Positions 9,297 to 19,086 of a stretch of DNA of 64,000 nt are shown here, piece after piece; positions within the stretch are counted from its first letter, which is position 1, and each line of letters begins with the position of its first letter. This stretch comes from Trichomonas tenax. Its lineage: Eukaryota > Parabasalia > Trichomonadida > Trichomonadidae. Below the pieces are notes generated by a model that saw only the letters and a program-made list of their open reading frames with translations, was not told where the DNA came from and did no database searches. Location of the stretch: NCBI GenBank assembly GCA_023091735.1, contig JALKBU010000183.1, positions 1 through 64,000 of the forward strand, given 5' to 3'. A program made the translations under genes and the position numbers.

Positions 9297-9322
9297 AAAA
9301 TTAAACAGGGGCTAAAATTAGA
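9297..9322. promoter_or_regulatory. 26-bp divergent promoter region
   Basis: The ATGs of the 5-phosphatase (minus) and the following gene (plus) are separated by only 26 bases. Unless one start is wrong, core elements for each gene must lie in this gap or inside the opposite coding region. No clear TCA-type initiator is visible within it. Confidence 0.5.
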
Positions 9323-10093
9323 ATGACGACGCCAACAGATGCTGAAGCCGCTAGGATCGCTGCAATGCATCCAGCTCTCGAGGATTTCGTTCCCGTCGCA
9401 CCTTCGATCAAGTTTTGTAACTATCAGAAGCTTATTTTGACATCAAAATCAATAAGAAAACTTTCTGATGAGTTAAGTGCCTATAAACCATCGGATGTAG
9501 AGGAAAAACACGTAAAATGCAATTATAAAGAACAATCAGCGGAAAATTTAACCGATGATAGCGAAAATCAACAAGTAGAGCAAATTGATCCTGTATCCTC
9601 TGAAATTTTGGAGACTGTTCCTCCATTAGCCCCGTCTTATGAGAAAAAAATTAAACTTGAAAATCCAGAATTTCATGAACTTATGAAAAATCAGAAGATA
9701 GAGAGATTAAATACAGCAGAAGAGTTTGTAAAACAGGAGGGTATACTGATGTCAAATTATTACGATGCTCAAATTCGTGAAAATTTACAAAAGAATGATA
9801 TTCTCGATAAAAGACCAATTTCAGATGCACTACGATATGTATCTAAACGTATCTCATATCCTTCTGAGCATTCTATTCAACGATTTTACAAATTTAACTT
9901 TAGATGCGATAAAATCACCAAAAAACACAAGAAAGCGCTTACTAACTTACATAACGTGCAAAACATGCATGGAGAGTACCTATATCAGGGACATTTACAG
10001 GAAATTATTGCTTTTAGCGAATTTAATAAAATTCATTTGCCGGAATTCAGCCTTCAAAAACTGCTGTCCAACACACCCGCAGAGAACCAATAA
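9323..10093 (+). CDS. Hypothetical protein (256 aa)
   Basis: Soluble, charged, no signal peptide or membrane segment. N-terminus MTTPTDAEAARIAAMHPALE, an acidic middle (about 45-100) with many Glu/Asp/Ser, and a basic helical C-terminal half (FRCDKITKKHKKALTNLHNV around 193-212). No family is recognised. It diverges from the 5-phosphatase across 26 bp and converges with the permease gene, whose stop lies 46 bp beyond its own. An intact frame with even composition supports a real gene. Confidence 0.65.
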   Translation: MTTPTDAEAARIAAMHPALEDFVPVAPSIKFCNYQKLILTSKSIRKLSDELSAYKPSDVEEKHVKCNYKEQSAENLTDDSENQQVEQIDPVSSEILETVPPLAPSYEKKIKLENPEFHELMKNQKIERLNTAEEFVKQEGILMSNYYDAQIRENLQKNDILDKRPISDALRYVSKRISYPSEHSIQRFYKFNFRCDKITKKHKKALTNLHNVQNMHGEYLYQGHLQEIIAFSEFNKIHLPEFSLQKLLSNTPAENQ

Positions 10094-10139
10094 TGTTTGT
10101 ATTAGATTAAAATTACATGTTTATTTTCACAAAGAAATT

Positions 10140-11429
10140 TTATTCGAACAAATGCGCGCCGTTAATAATTCCAGTCCAAATCAAGTTAATAGGCAATGAA
10201 AGAATTGTTGTCCAATATAAAGCGTACGAGACAACACAAGGACCAAGTTCTAAGTTTAATGAAAGTTGATAACCGTGCATAGCAACAGGTGCTGCGTTTG
10301 CGTATATAAGAAGCTTTGCAACATCGTTATCTTGCTTGAATAAGTAAGAAAATCCGATAGAAAGCAAAGGATAGATGACATAATGACAAATAATTGTGAA
10401 AATCAAGTCAACAACTGGAGCACCTTTGAATGGATGATACCACACTACAACACCATTGCAGAACAATCCAGCAGCGTAACAAGCTTTCTCAAGATTGAAG
10501 ACAAATGTGTCCAAAAATGTTGGCATTGTTTTTCCAAATATGCTCCAAATTATTCCAATAATTGCAGCTATATTCCACTGATTGACGAATGCCAGCATTA
10601 TCAAAATGTTCCTAGAGAGGGACCTCGTTGGTTTTGCTGAACTAGTCGCCTGTGGAACGTCGTCTGGTATTGATCCAGACTCTTCTTCATTCGCGTCATC
10701 ATTTGGTATATCAACGTTAACTTCTGCGTTCTGTTCTTCCTCTGGCTTAGATTTATTGCTGCAGTTCTCTTGAGAATCGGAGTGAGAACTGACTTTATCT
10801 GGATTTCCGTGATTATCGTGATCTTGAACGTTTTCGAATTTAACTTTGCTTGTATCTTTATCTTGATCAGGTAATTCTTCCTCCTCATTTGAGTTCTCAC
10901 GTGCGTCCATTTGGTGAACGGGATCCAATGGTTCGTGCTTTCTATTAAATTTTGTCACAACATCTTCCATGAAAAATAGCGAAAAAAGGTAATGGAATGA
11001 GCTCACGAGAAGGAATTGAACGAATGCAGCAAGAGCAGCATGTGAAGCAAGTGAAGAATCGAACAAAATAGTTGCGATTGGATAAGCCATGAACATAAAG
11101 TCCTTTTCACAGACTGCAATGGATATTTTTATAAACCTTTCAATGAGTGGTTCATCTTTGCGATAGATTAAGCAGTAAAATAAAACAATTAAATGCAAAA
11201 TAATTTGTATTACAATGGCATGAACAAATGACATCCACGTCTTTGCATTCATTGTACTGTTTCCTATCTCTCTAAACAGCATTGCGGCCATAGGAACAAG
11301 AAAAACAAGTCTTCTGATATCATACACGTCTCTGGGGTTGAATAATTTCAAGAATCCCACAAAGAAGCCTACAGCAGACACTACCCATATGGCAGCGAAG
11401 ATCTGGAAGCTCGTTAGCCAGTCGATCAT
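10140..11429 (-). CDS. Auxin-efflux-carrier family-like membrane transporter (AEC/PIN-like)
   Basis: 429 residues from the first ATG (MIDWLTSFQIFAAIWVVSAV); the frame is open another 165 bases upstream but has no ATG there. Layout is N-terminal hydrophobic helices (roughly 5-25, 35-55, 65-90, 110-130, 145-165), a long hydrophilic Asp/Glu/Ser-rich loop (about 170-280), then a second helix set beginning NILIMLAFVNQWNIAAIIGI and ending SYALYWTTILSLPINLIWTG. This 5 + loop + 5 arrangement and the Asn-Ile-Ala-Ile motif of the second half fit the membrane transport protein family PF03547. Substrate is unknown; trichomonads do not use auxin signalling. It should sit in the plasma or an internal membrane. 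Confidence 0.75.
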   Translation of the reverse strand: MIDWLTSFQIFAAIWVVSAVGFFVGFLKLFNPRDVYDIRRLVFLVPMAAMLFREIGNSTMNAKTWMSFVHAIVIQIILHLIVLFYCLIYRKDEPLIERFIKISIAVCEKDFMFMAYPIATILFDSSLASHAALAAFVQFLLVSSFHYLFSLFFMEDVVTKFNRKHEPLDPVHQMDARENSNEEEELPDQDKDTSKVKFENVQDHDNHGNPDKVSSHSDSQENCSNKSKPEEEQNAEVNVDIPNDDANEEESGSIPDDVPQATSSAKPTRSLSRNILIMLAFVNQWNIAAIIGIIWSIFGKTMPTFLDTFVFNLEKACYAAGLFCNGVVVWYHPFKGAPVVDLIFTIICHYVIYPLLSIGFSYLFKQDNDVAKLLIYANAAPVAMHGYQLSLNLELGPCVVSYALYWTTILSLPINLIWTGIINGAHLFE

Positions 11430-12222
11430 TTTAAAATTTTGAAGAATTACAGAAGAGGTTAATTTTTGAGATTCAAACTGCGATAAAAGTCGATTACTCG
11501 CGTAACATCCATAAGAAGGACCATCTGGACATGGATATAACGTAGATAAGAGAATTTGAGAGTATTCGATTTCTTCTGAATTAAATATTGTCAAACTGGT
11601 CGATTTATCTATGTGAACATTCTGAAAACTTCAAAAATTATTCATATGTCAATAAAATAGCCACCAAAAACATTTATATGAAATGTGGGGTTTGATAAAC
11701 TCAATATTTCGGCCCCCACATCAAAAAACGACTTTATTTGACCAGCGTTATATATCTTTACTACGTTAGCCCATAAAAAGTCAAATTTTATTTCATTCAA
11801 AATATTTCATCTTTTGACTCTGATAAATCATAATTTATCTACCATTCAAAAAGTTATGCCCATATTTAAACTCTTTAGTGAAAGTTGTTAAGTTGAATGA
11901 TATCTGTCCTAAATATACATTATCATCACAAATTAGTAGCTGGAATATAATGCAAACAATGTTTAAAGTGATTTCCGCATTGTAAAAATCCAATATAATC
12001 AATTTTTCATGTTGGGAAAATATTATTTTGCTGAGTTATTGGTCTGACGAAGCCCTCACAATGTACATTTGCTGCAAAAACTGATGCATCCATGCTGTCT
12101 GATTGCTAGAATGACTGTATCGCAAATTTTTCGATTAAAATCAGTTCCAAAAGTCAACATTCCCTTTAATGTGCTCTGATGGTGTAAAGATGTTTTTAAT
12201 ATAAAATGTTCGTCATTTTTTA
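11430..12222. other. Intergenic, divergent promoter region
   Basis: AT-rich spacer between the divergent permease and TEX264-like genes. An initiator-like TCATTTTTTA at 12213 lies 10 bases before the plus-strand ATG. The minus-strand side has ttcaaaattttaaa directly before its ATG. No gene is visible in the middle. Confidence 0.5.
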
Positions 12223-12819
12223 ATGTGGAAGTTGATTGCATTGATTGCAGTTGTTGCAATCATTGTTTTGCTTGCTCTTGCATGGAACTACAATGCATTT
12301 GCAAAAATAAAGGTTGTTGAGGAGTCTATTGGTCCAATGAAGATCATTTACACTCCATACATCGGATCTTATCATGAAGCCTTCAAACAGTGCAGCCCGA
12401 TCCTCGATCAGGTCATAAAGTCATCAGATGGTCCATGCTGCATGGGAAAAACAAAGTTTTTGGGTATTTTCTATGATAATCCACAAATGATTCCAAAGGA
12501 GAAGTGCAGAAGTGTCATTGGTCGCGTTGTCGATGATGACTTCGAACTCAAGGATGATCTCGACGGAAAAGTCAAGATTGCAACAATTGAGCCAGGAAAC
12601 TCCGTTGTCATCCATTATCCATTCAACTCAATGTATTCCATAATGTTCGCTGTCATGAGATGCTATCCTACCCTTATCAAGTATTATTCACAACACAAGA
12701 TGTATCCAGAAGAATATCCAAGCTGTTTCCTCGAACTTTATAACTATGTCCCACAAAGGGCATCGTTTGTCGGAACAATCGGAAAGCGCGAAGGTATCCT
12801 CGGCAATTTCCCACAGTAA
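12223..12819 (+). CDS. TEX264-like membrane-anchored GyrI-like domain protein
   Basis: 198 residues. One N-terminal membrane helix (residues 3-21, LIALIAVVAIIVLLALAW) is followed by a GyrI-like/effector-binding domain. Markers shared with TEX264: YTPYIGSYHEAF near 44-55, then GIFYDNPQMIPKEKCRSVIG (84-103), which matches the GLYYDDP...P..KCR.a.G pattern, and a late YVPQ. In animals TEX264 is an ER membrane protein that serves as an ER-phagy receptor through a C-terminal LC3-interacting motif. This protein ends right after the domain (TIGKREGILGNFPQ) and shows no such long tail, so the autophagy role cannot be assumed. Initiator TCATTTTTT ten bases before the ATG fixes the start. Confidence 0.75.
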   Translation: MWKLIALIAVVAIIVLLALAWNYNAFAKIKVVEESIGPMKIIYTPYIGSYHEAFKQCSPILDQVIKSSDGPCCMGKTKFLGIFYDNPQMIPKEKCRSVIGRVVDDDFELKDDLDGKVKIATIEPGNSVVIHYPFNSMYSIMFAVMRCYPTLIKYYSQHKMYPEEYPSCFLELYNYVPQRASFVGTIGKREGILGNFPQ

Positions 12820-13341
12820 ACTAAAAATTTCATTGATATCAAAATTATTTCTTTACAAACTTTGATATATCTATTAAAATCAATTCAGATGTGGCTGAAA
12901 TGATATAATTTACTGTTAAATCTTTTGATATTGAAAAAAAGTTGTCGGAGATATTGTTGACCTAAAAACTCGAGATTGAATTGATAACACAGCTCAAATC
13001 AACAATAAATATATAAATCACAAAATAAATTATGATTATCCTATATTAGTTTCTGGAGATTTCATTTCTTTTATTGTATTGCAAATGAAAGAATGTAATA
13101 ATGATAAGAGATGTTAACAAATAAATTCTTTAGGCTCTAGTTCATAATTTATAATGTAGAAGTTGTATTTTTGACAATGATAATCATTAGATTGTTGGGA
13201 AATGAATTTTTTGAATTAACCCCATTTACTTTTTGACAACCCCTGCTTTTTAAAAATGATGGTCGAAAAAATAGAATATATAAGGGATATACATGAAGCC
13301 TAACCAAAATTTAACATTTCAGAGAGGTTTTGTCATATTTT
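12820..13341. other. Intergenic, no gene seen
   Basis: AT-rich spacer. Near the end, gtcatatttttt (13332-13343) matches the initiator pattern and probably belonged to the broken BspA-like gene that follows. Confidence 0.45.
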
Positions 13342-16300
13342 TTGGTGCTTCTATTTTAATCTTTCCTTTTCCTTTCGGAGTTACCCAATGATCAGACAAT
13401 AACTGTCGACAAAATGGTCTTTTCAATTGATTCTGTGACCAATGAAGCAGCATTCATTTATTCTTGGGATACAAATTTAATATTCCTAAAATTATTAGTG
13501 ATGCTTCAAATTCATACAAGGTTACAGCGATAAAAATGAACCAAATGACCAAAATCGAAAGTATTTTCATTAATTCACAAATTGTTGAAGTTAAAAATCT
13601 ATCTTTGAACAAATTACTGAATCACATCACTATTGAAGATGGTTTAACCACTATCGGAGAAAAGTGATTCGAAAATATGGAATGCACATTCAACATTTCC
13701 CTCCCAGATTCGATAACTCAACTTGATGAATATGCTTTTTATAATTCTGCCGTTTCTTACGTGGAACTTGGCAAAAACATCCAGGCGATCTCTGCACATG
13801 CATTTGAGGGATCCAATTTGATATCAATCATACCAAGAGCAGAGAACAATATTAAGGTTATTTCAGAGAATGCCTTCTCTCACTGCAGAAAACTTTCAGA
13901 AATTGGAAACATTTTGCAAAACCTCAAAGAAATCCACAGGAATTTTCGCCAGTTGCAAATCATTGAAACATGTTGAATTGAAATATTGAATCACTAAAAT
14001 TGGTGCAAGAGCATTCGATTCTTCCGGTTTATTAAATGTAACTTTCCCGAACACAACGACAGAAATTGGTGACTATGCTTTTGCAAACATAGCAATTGAA
14101 ACATGCCAACCAGAAAATTACAATCTTGTTTCTAAGTTTGGTATTGGCGTTTTCATGAACTGCTCCAAATTGAGCGACATCTGGAATATTGTTGATAATG
14201 TCAACAGCATCAGTGATTACATGTTTGCTGGTTGTTTGAATCTCGAAGAAAAGCTTCGACTGCCAGCAAACATCGGTAAGAATGGCACCCACAGTTTCGA
14301 GAACGCTATGGGATTTAAATCTGTCGTTTACACTGAAAACTGCGGTTCAATTGGTAATTATGCGTTTGCTGGATCGTCAATCATTGAAATTTCTTGTACT
14401 TCCGATAACAACTTGGGCTCTCTTGGCAAAGGTGCTTTCATGAATTGCCTTAATTTCAAGAGCTACGGTCCTGTTTTGGAGTATCTTAAAGTTATTCAAG
14501 AATACATATTTGCGAACTGCGTTAACTTCGATAGTTTTGTTGCTGTCGGATCTAACAAAGTTGAAATTCATGATTATGCGTTCGCCAATACATCATTAAC
14601 AATTTTCTATAGATGTGATCTTGTCACGAAACTCGGCAATGGCACTTTCAAAGATTGCACAAAGATGTCAGAAATTTCAGGATTACCTATAACTGAAGTT
14701 CCAGAAGAAGCATTCATGGATTGCATTAGTCTCGAAGCATTCAATTTCACTTCGAACATCACAAAGATTTATCATAGAGCTTTCTATAATGGTTCTCTGA
14801 AGAAAATTGAAATCCCATATCTTGAATTCCTCAGTCTGTCAGCTTTTAGTTACCAAAAAGATGTTGGAATTATGGATATCACAGCAGGTAATTTAGTATT
14901 CAGTGGGAATGACCATAAAAACATCCTTTTCATGCATGCGACAGCACAAAATGTTACATTTGAAGAAGGATTATTTGAGTTCTCGCACATAAGAAGTTTA
15001 TCAATCAAATCATCTCAGATTGAAATTCAGAAATATGCATTTAGGAATTCTACTATAACTAATGTTTTTATCGAGCCTATGAACAACGATATGCCCATCA
15101 TTAATATCGGTGAATATGCTTTCGTTAACTCTTCTATCGATTTATTTTCGGGCCAAATACAAAGAGCAGAGAAAGGTGCTTTTTCACACACTCTCATGCA
15201 TCACTTCTCTTCAATCACTGATTTTATTGGAGAATCGTGCTTCGAAGGATCTCAATTCTTATCATATCCGATAGTATATGCAACTCACATCGGTGATGCC
15301 GCATTTAGATCTTCTAAAATTTCAGATTTAGATATAGAAAAAAGTGTTAAATATATATGAAAGAATCTTTGCCAAAGATGCAGTATTAGAGCTTTATTAT
15401 TCAATGATTGCACTTTTACTGAAATTCCAGATGGCGCATTTTCCAATTGCATTGATTTGATAGGCATCGGAATACTCCCTCCAACTATAACAAGTATTGG
15501 AAGTGAAGCTTTCGCTAATTGCACGAAAATTGGTTATCTTGATTTATTCCAATGCAAGAATTTGACGGCAATCTATGATTACGCATTTTATAATGTACAT
15601 TTGAATGTGAGATTCGTGCTCCCACCTAATCTCCAATACATCGGTGCAATGGCTTTTGCATATTCTTTAATCTCCAGAGAGCTCGAGATTCCAAAGTCTG
15701 TTACAACCATTGGCTCCGGAGCGTTCAAGATGTGCATCCATATAAATAGCCTTGTGTTCTCTAGCATCAAGAATCCACAGGTTATAGAGTCTTATGCATT
15801 CTATTACTGCCCAGGAATCTCTAATGAGCTTGTTCTTTTTCAAGAGGTTAATGTCATTGGATTTCATGCATTCTTCAACTGTCCGAAAATGTCAGGACTC
15901 GTCATTCCAGAGTCTGTTACTGAAATCGGAGAGAGCGCATTCGAGGATTGCGTTAGTTTCTCTGGTGTTCTTTCCATTCCTGTCTCTGTTCTCTCTATTG
16001 GCGAACGTGCATTCTATGGAACACGTCACATAACATGTATTGACTTGGCATCTCAAGACATCGATGTCGGCAATGACGCGTTTGCTGGAATGAGTTTCAC
16101 CTGCTTAACCAATGTCACTACTAACTGCTCAAGGATTGGAAAGAAATCATCACGATGCTATGTCATTTTCAACGTTAATACCTTAATATCTGATGTTATT
16201 TCGCTTGATGGTATGACATCTTTATCTGCAAACAAGATTAAAATCACAGCTGTTCACACTCCTATTTTGAAACATGATATCCAGATAATAACAAAACATT

Positions 16301-16674
16301 TAATTCTTAATCTCTTTCGATCAGACTTCAAATGTTTGAATACACCAGCATTTGTACAAATTTCTTACGGGATATACTCATTCATATTTTATTTGATTGA
16401 AGATCCAATTTTTGAGTTTTATATAAATAATTCATATGTTGAATTATCAAACAAAGAAGCAACAAGAATTCCTTCCCAATTCACCTTTAAATTTAATTAT
16501 TCCGAAGTTATTCTTCACGAAATCGAAATACAAAGTGATGCACTGTTTGAATTTGCTGATTGTTCAATTATATCCAGCGATAGTAATAAATATAACGTCA
16601 ATCTCCGATTGCTTGGGAATAATACAATTCATTTCACTGAAAATCTTTATTTATCGAATTTGGAAATTGGATAA
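13342..16674 (+). pseudogene. BspA-like leucine-rich-repeat (LRR_5) surface protein, broken
   Basis: A string of about 23-residue repeats of the type I..YAF.....L..I.LP..I..IG (for example KSVTTIGSGAFKMCIHINSL, VIPESVTEIGESAFEDCVSF) marks the TpLRR/BspA family, a very large group of trichomonad surface proteins implicated in host-cell and matrix contact. The frame is broken: a frameshift near 13460, an in-frame TGA at 13665 (GEK-stop-FEN where Ala is usual), a frameshift near 13930, a TGA near 13987 and a TGA at 15358. Long intact stretches are 14155-15360 and 15457-16674. The putative signal-peptide region (about 13345-13400) also lacks a usable ATG. The non-repeat tail (about 16200-16674) shows no membrane helix before the stop. 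Confidence 0.85.
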
Positions 16675-17381
16675 GGTTCATTAACCAAATGGTCATCCAA
16701 ATGAAAATCGTCAGAAAGTCAACATTGAACACAGAACTCTTTGGTTCTTATAAATATAATGAAAAACTTCAATCAATCGAATAATCTTTTATAATTTGAA
16801 AATCATCATATTTTGATATAGTATATATTGCTTGTTTCGTTAAATTTGTTAAAAATGTTAATAATATTTTTATCAAAAATATAAAATAGAAATATCATCA
16901 AAATTTTATTATAAACAATCTAAAATATGTTTAAAAATGATATATTGATATACAAAATGATAAATTGATGTCCAATCGACAAAATTATTGAGACAAATGA
17001 GGTTATCTTATAATTGTTCAAGTAATCGCTTCCAACGGCTCTTCAAAGCACACAGTCAAACTCACACAACACGATTTTTTGCGTTATGATATAAGAAATC
17101 AATGAAAGAAACTGTTTTGTTTAAATTTTTTTGAGGCAAATAACTTTAGAACGTTTTGAGGAGTATATATTTAAAGAGATATCAATTACGGACTTTTATA
17201 TTTTATTTTCAAAATTTTATTGTAAATTTGGATTTAATTTGCTATAAAAGGTCTAATTTTTAGATTAATTTTGAGAACAACTGACGATTATTTTTTATTT
17301 AAAAAAATCTTAAATTCATTTATAAGCATAGGCTGAAATAATGAAATTTTGAAAAAGAAAGAATTTTCAAATTCACAAAAA
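16675..17381. other. Intergenic, promoter side of the GT8-like gene
   Basis: Very AT-rich. ttcacaaaaa at 17372-17381 is an initiator-like element touching the next ATG. No gene is visible. A few residues of surface-protein-like sequence may persist in another frame just after 16674. Confidence 0.45.
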
Positions 17382-18740
17382 ATGTTTTGTTTCTTCTTTG
17401 CTGTTTGTTTGTCCGAGGACTCAGACAGCGAAGAAGAGAACGAAATATACGAGGAAGTTTACGACTGGAACACATATATTGACGCAAATCTATTCTATTC
17501 GAATAATACGTACGATATTCCGCCAAGATCGAAAATGGCGTATGTCACTTCATACTCAAACGATATAGCTCCTACATTCGACTACATTCAGATGCTCACT
17601 GTCCTCGGCTACTCTCTGAAATTATTTAACCCAACAATAGACAGAGTTGTCATCGTGAGAGAAGAATTCCGCAGGGACGTGACTCTGCGAAAGATCCTGG
17701 AAAAGAGCTGGACACACGTATTATATCGCCCAATTTTGAAGTGGCCGGATACATTCAACACAAAACAGCTTTATCACGCGAAATGGTTCAAGTATCACGC
17801 GTGGACACTAACGCAGTACGAAAAAGTGCTGTATATGGGCGCTGATCTTATGGTTTTCACAGATCTTTCGCCTCTTTTTAGATGGCAGGCACCTTCAGCA
17901 TCATTTTATTTATCAGACTACTCACTGAAGGATGATGGACCTATTTTCAACTCAGATTTCATGCTAATTCAACCAGATGTATTAATATTTGTTCAATTGA
18001 TCGAATTAACAACGCGATATTTGAAACAACCGGGGAGAGACAAATCAACACTCGGAAGAGATGACTCTGCACCACTCAACACAGTTTATCGACAAAATAT
18101 TACGCTTTTCCCAATTTCCGTCATCCACGAAAATGGAGGTTATAAACATACATTACTCGGAAATGCACGTGACACAGGTTTTCACATCATTTACGCATGT
18201 GGTGTGCACTTCACAGGCAAAGGAAAGCCCTGGAATCGATGGAGTATGTACACAGAGATATGGAAAGCGCTGGCGAGCATTTTCTACGAAAAACTTGATT
18301 TGCCATTCAGATTGAAGGGTGTTGCGTTGAATGCGAACTCTATTTACAAATTATTCTTTGATGATTATATCAAAGAAGGAAAGAAATTCGTTCAGATCGA
18401 AGAAGACGAGGAAGAAGATCCTGGTGATGACTTTTATCCCGAAATTGTTAAATCTGGTGCGAGAAGAATTATGTCGATGATTTGTTTAGTTACTTTCGTG
18501 TCTCTTCTTGTTCTTAAGTTCGTTATAGGAAACCATCAACCATTCAAAGTGTTCATGAAAGCTTGGCAGAATAGAATCGATCAATTCATCTTTTTAGAGG
18601 AAGATCCAACGATTCCTTCATTGATCACGAATGTTATAGGTATAGAGCCGTTGGAAGATGGTGAGAAGAAGCATAAGAAGAGGAAAAGGAAGAAAAAGAA
18701 AGAAATTATTGTTGAGTCTAATAATAATATTAATGTTTAA
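17382..18740 (+). CDS. GT8 (glycogenin-like) glycosyltransferase-like membrane protein
   Basis: 452 residues from ATG 17382, chosen because a TCACAAAAA initiator precedes it and a signal sequence (MFCFFFAVCLSE) then starts the protein. The GT8 fold spans about 50-305: KMAYVTSYSNDIAPTFDYIQ (51-70), LTVLGYSLKLFNP, FNTKQLYHAKWFK (125-137), LYMGADLMVF (150-159), IFNSDFMLIQP, and HFTGKGKPW (the H.xGxxKPW site). The metal-binding DxD normally in this position reads GAD (153-155), so the first Asp is missing. A C-terminal membrane helix (about 367-386) and a very basic tail (KKHKKRKRKKKK) follow. GT8 enzymes use UDP-sugars; whether this copy is active is open. Confidence 0.8.
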   Translation: MFCFFFAVCLSEDSDSEEENEIYEEVYDWNTYIDANLFYSNNTYDIPPRSKMAYVTSYSNDIAPTFDYIQMLTVLGYSLKLFNPTIDRVVIVREEFRRDVTLRKILEKSWTHVLYRPILKWPDTFNTKQLYHAKWFKYHAWTLTQYEKVLYMGADLMVFTDLSPLFRWQAPSASFYLSDYSLKDDGPIFNSDFMLIQPDVLIFVQLIELTTRYLKQPGRDKSTLGRDDSAPLNTVYRQNITLFPISVIHENGGYKHTLLGNARDTGFHIIYACGVHFTGKGKPWNRWSMYTEIWKALASIFYEKLDLPFRLKGVALNANSIYKLFFDDYIKEGKKFVQIEEDEEEDPGDDFYPEIVKSGARRIMSMICLVTFVSLLVLKFVIGNHQPFKVFMKAWQNRIDQFIFLEEDPTIPSLITNVIGIEPLEDGEKKHKKRKRKKKKEIIVESNNNINV

Positions 18741-19086
18741 TAATAAAGTGTTTATATTTGTGTGTATTTTCAATTGAGCTCTATGTTTACATTACTTACA
18801 AGTCTTCATTTTATAATTAAGATTATGAAATTTCTTGATTCCCAAATATATACGAAAATTATATGATAATTTTTCATAAAATGGATTTTTATGAATTACA
18901 AACTGATTAAAAATGGCATTCATGCAAGGAATTTTAAACATTTTGTTTTTTTCGGGTAAAATCTGGCTTCCACGAACAAAACCATAAAACAGTCATAATA
19001 TAAATAGTAATTTCATTAACAATAAAGTTAAATAAACAAATAAATTTATACAACTATAAAAATAGTAAAATAAAAACATAAACAAA
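18741..19086. other. Intergenic between convergent genes
   Basis: AT-rich spacer holding the 3' ends of the GT8-like and TBC genes. taataataaag directly at the GT8-like stop fits the trichomonad habit of a UAAA-type poly(A) signal overlapping the stop codon. Confidence 0.45.

Noticed and set aside
11430..11594. Longer start for the AEC-like permease
   Set aside because: The upstream 55 codons contain no ATG and open only at a TTG; family members start directly with the first membrane helix.
3040..15360. TGA read as an amino acid (code change)
   Set aside because: Intact genes in this window end in TGA (6862, 23938), and frameshifts accompany the TGAs in the broken genes.
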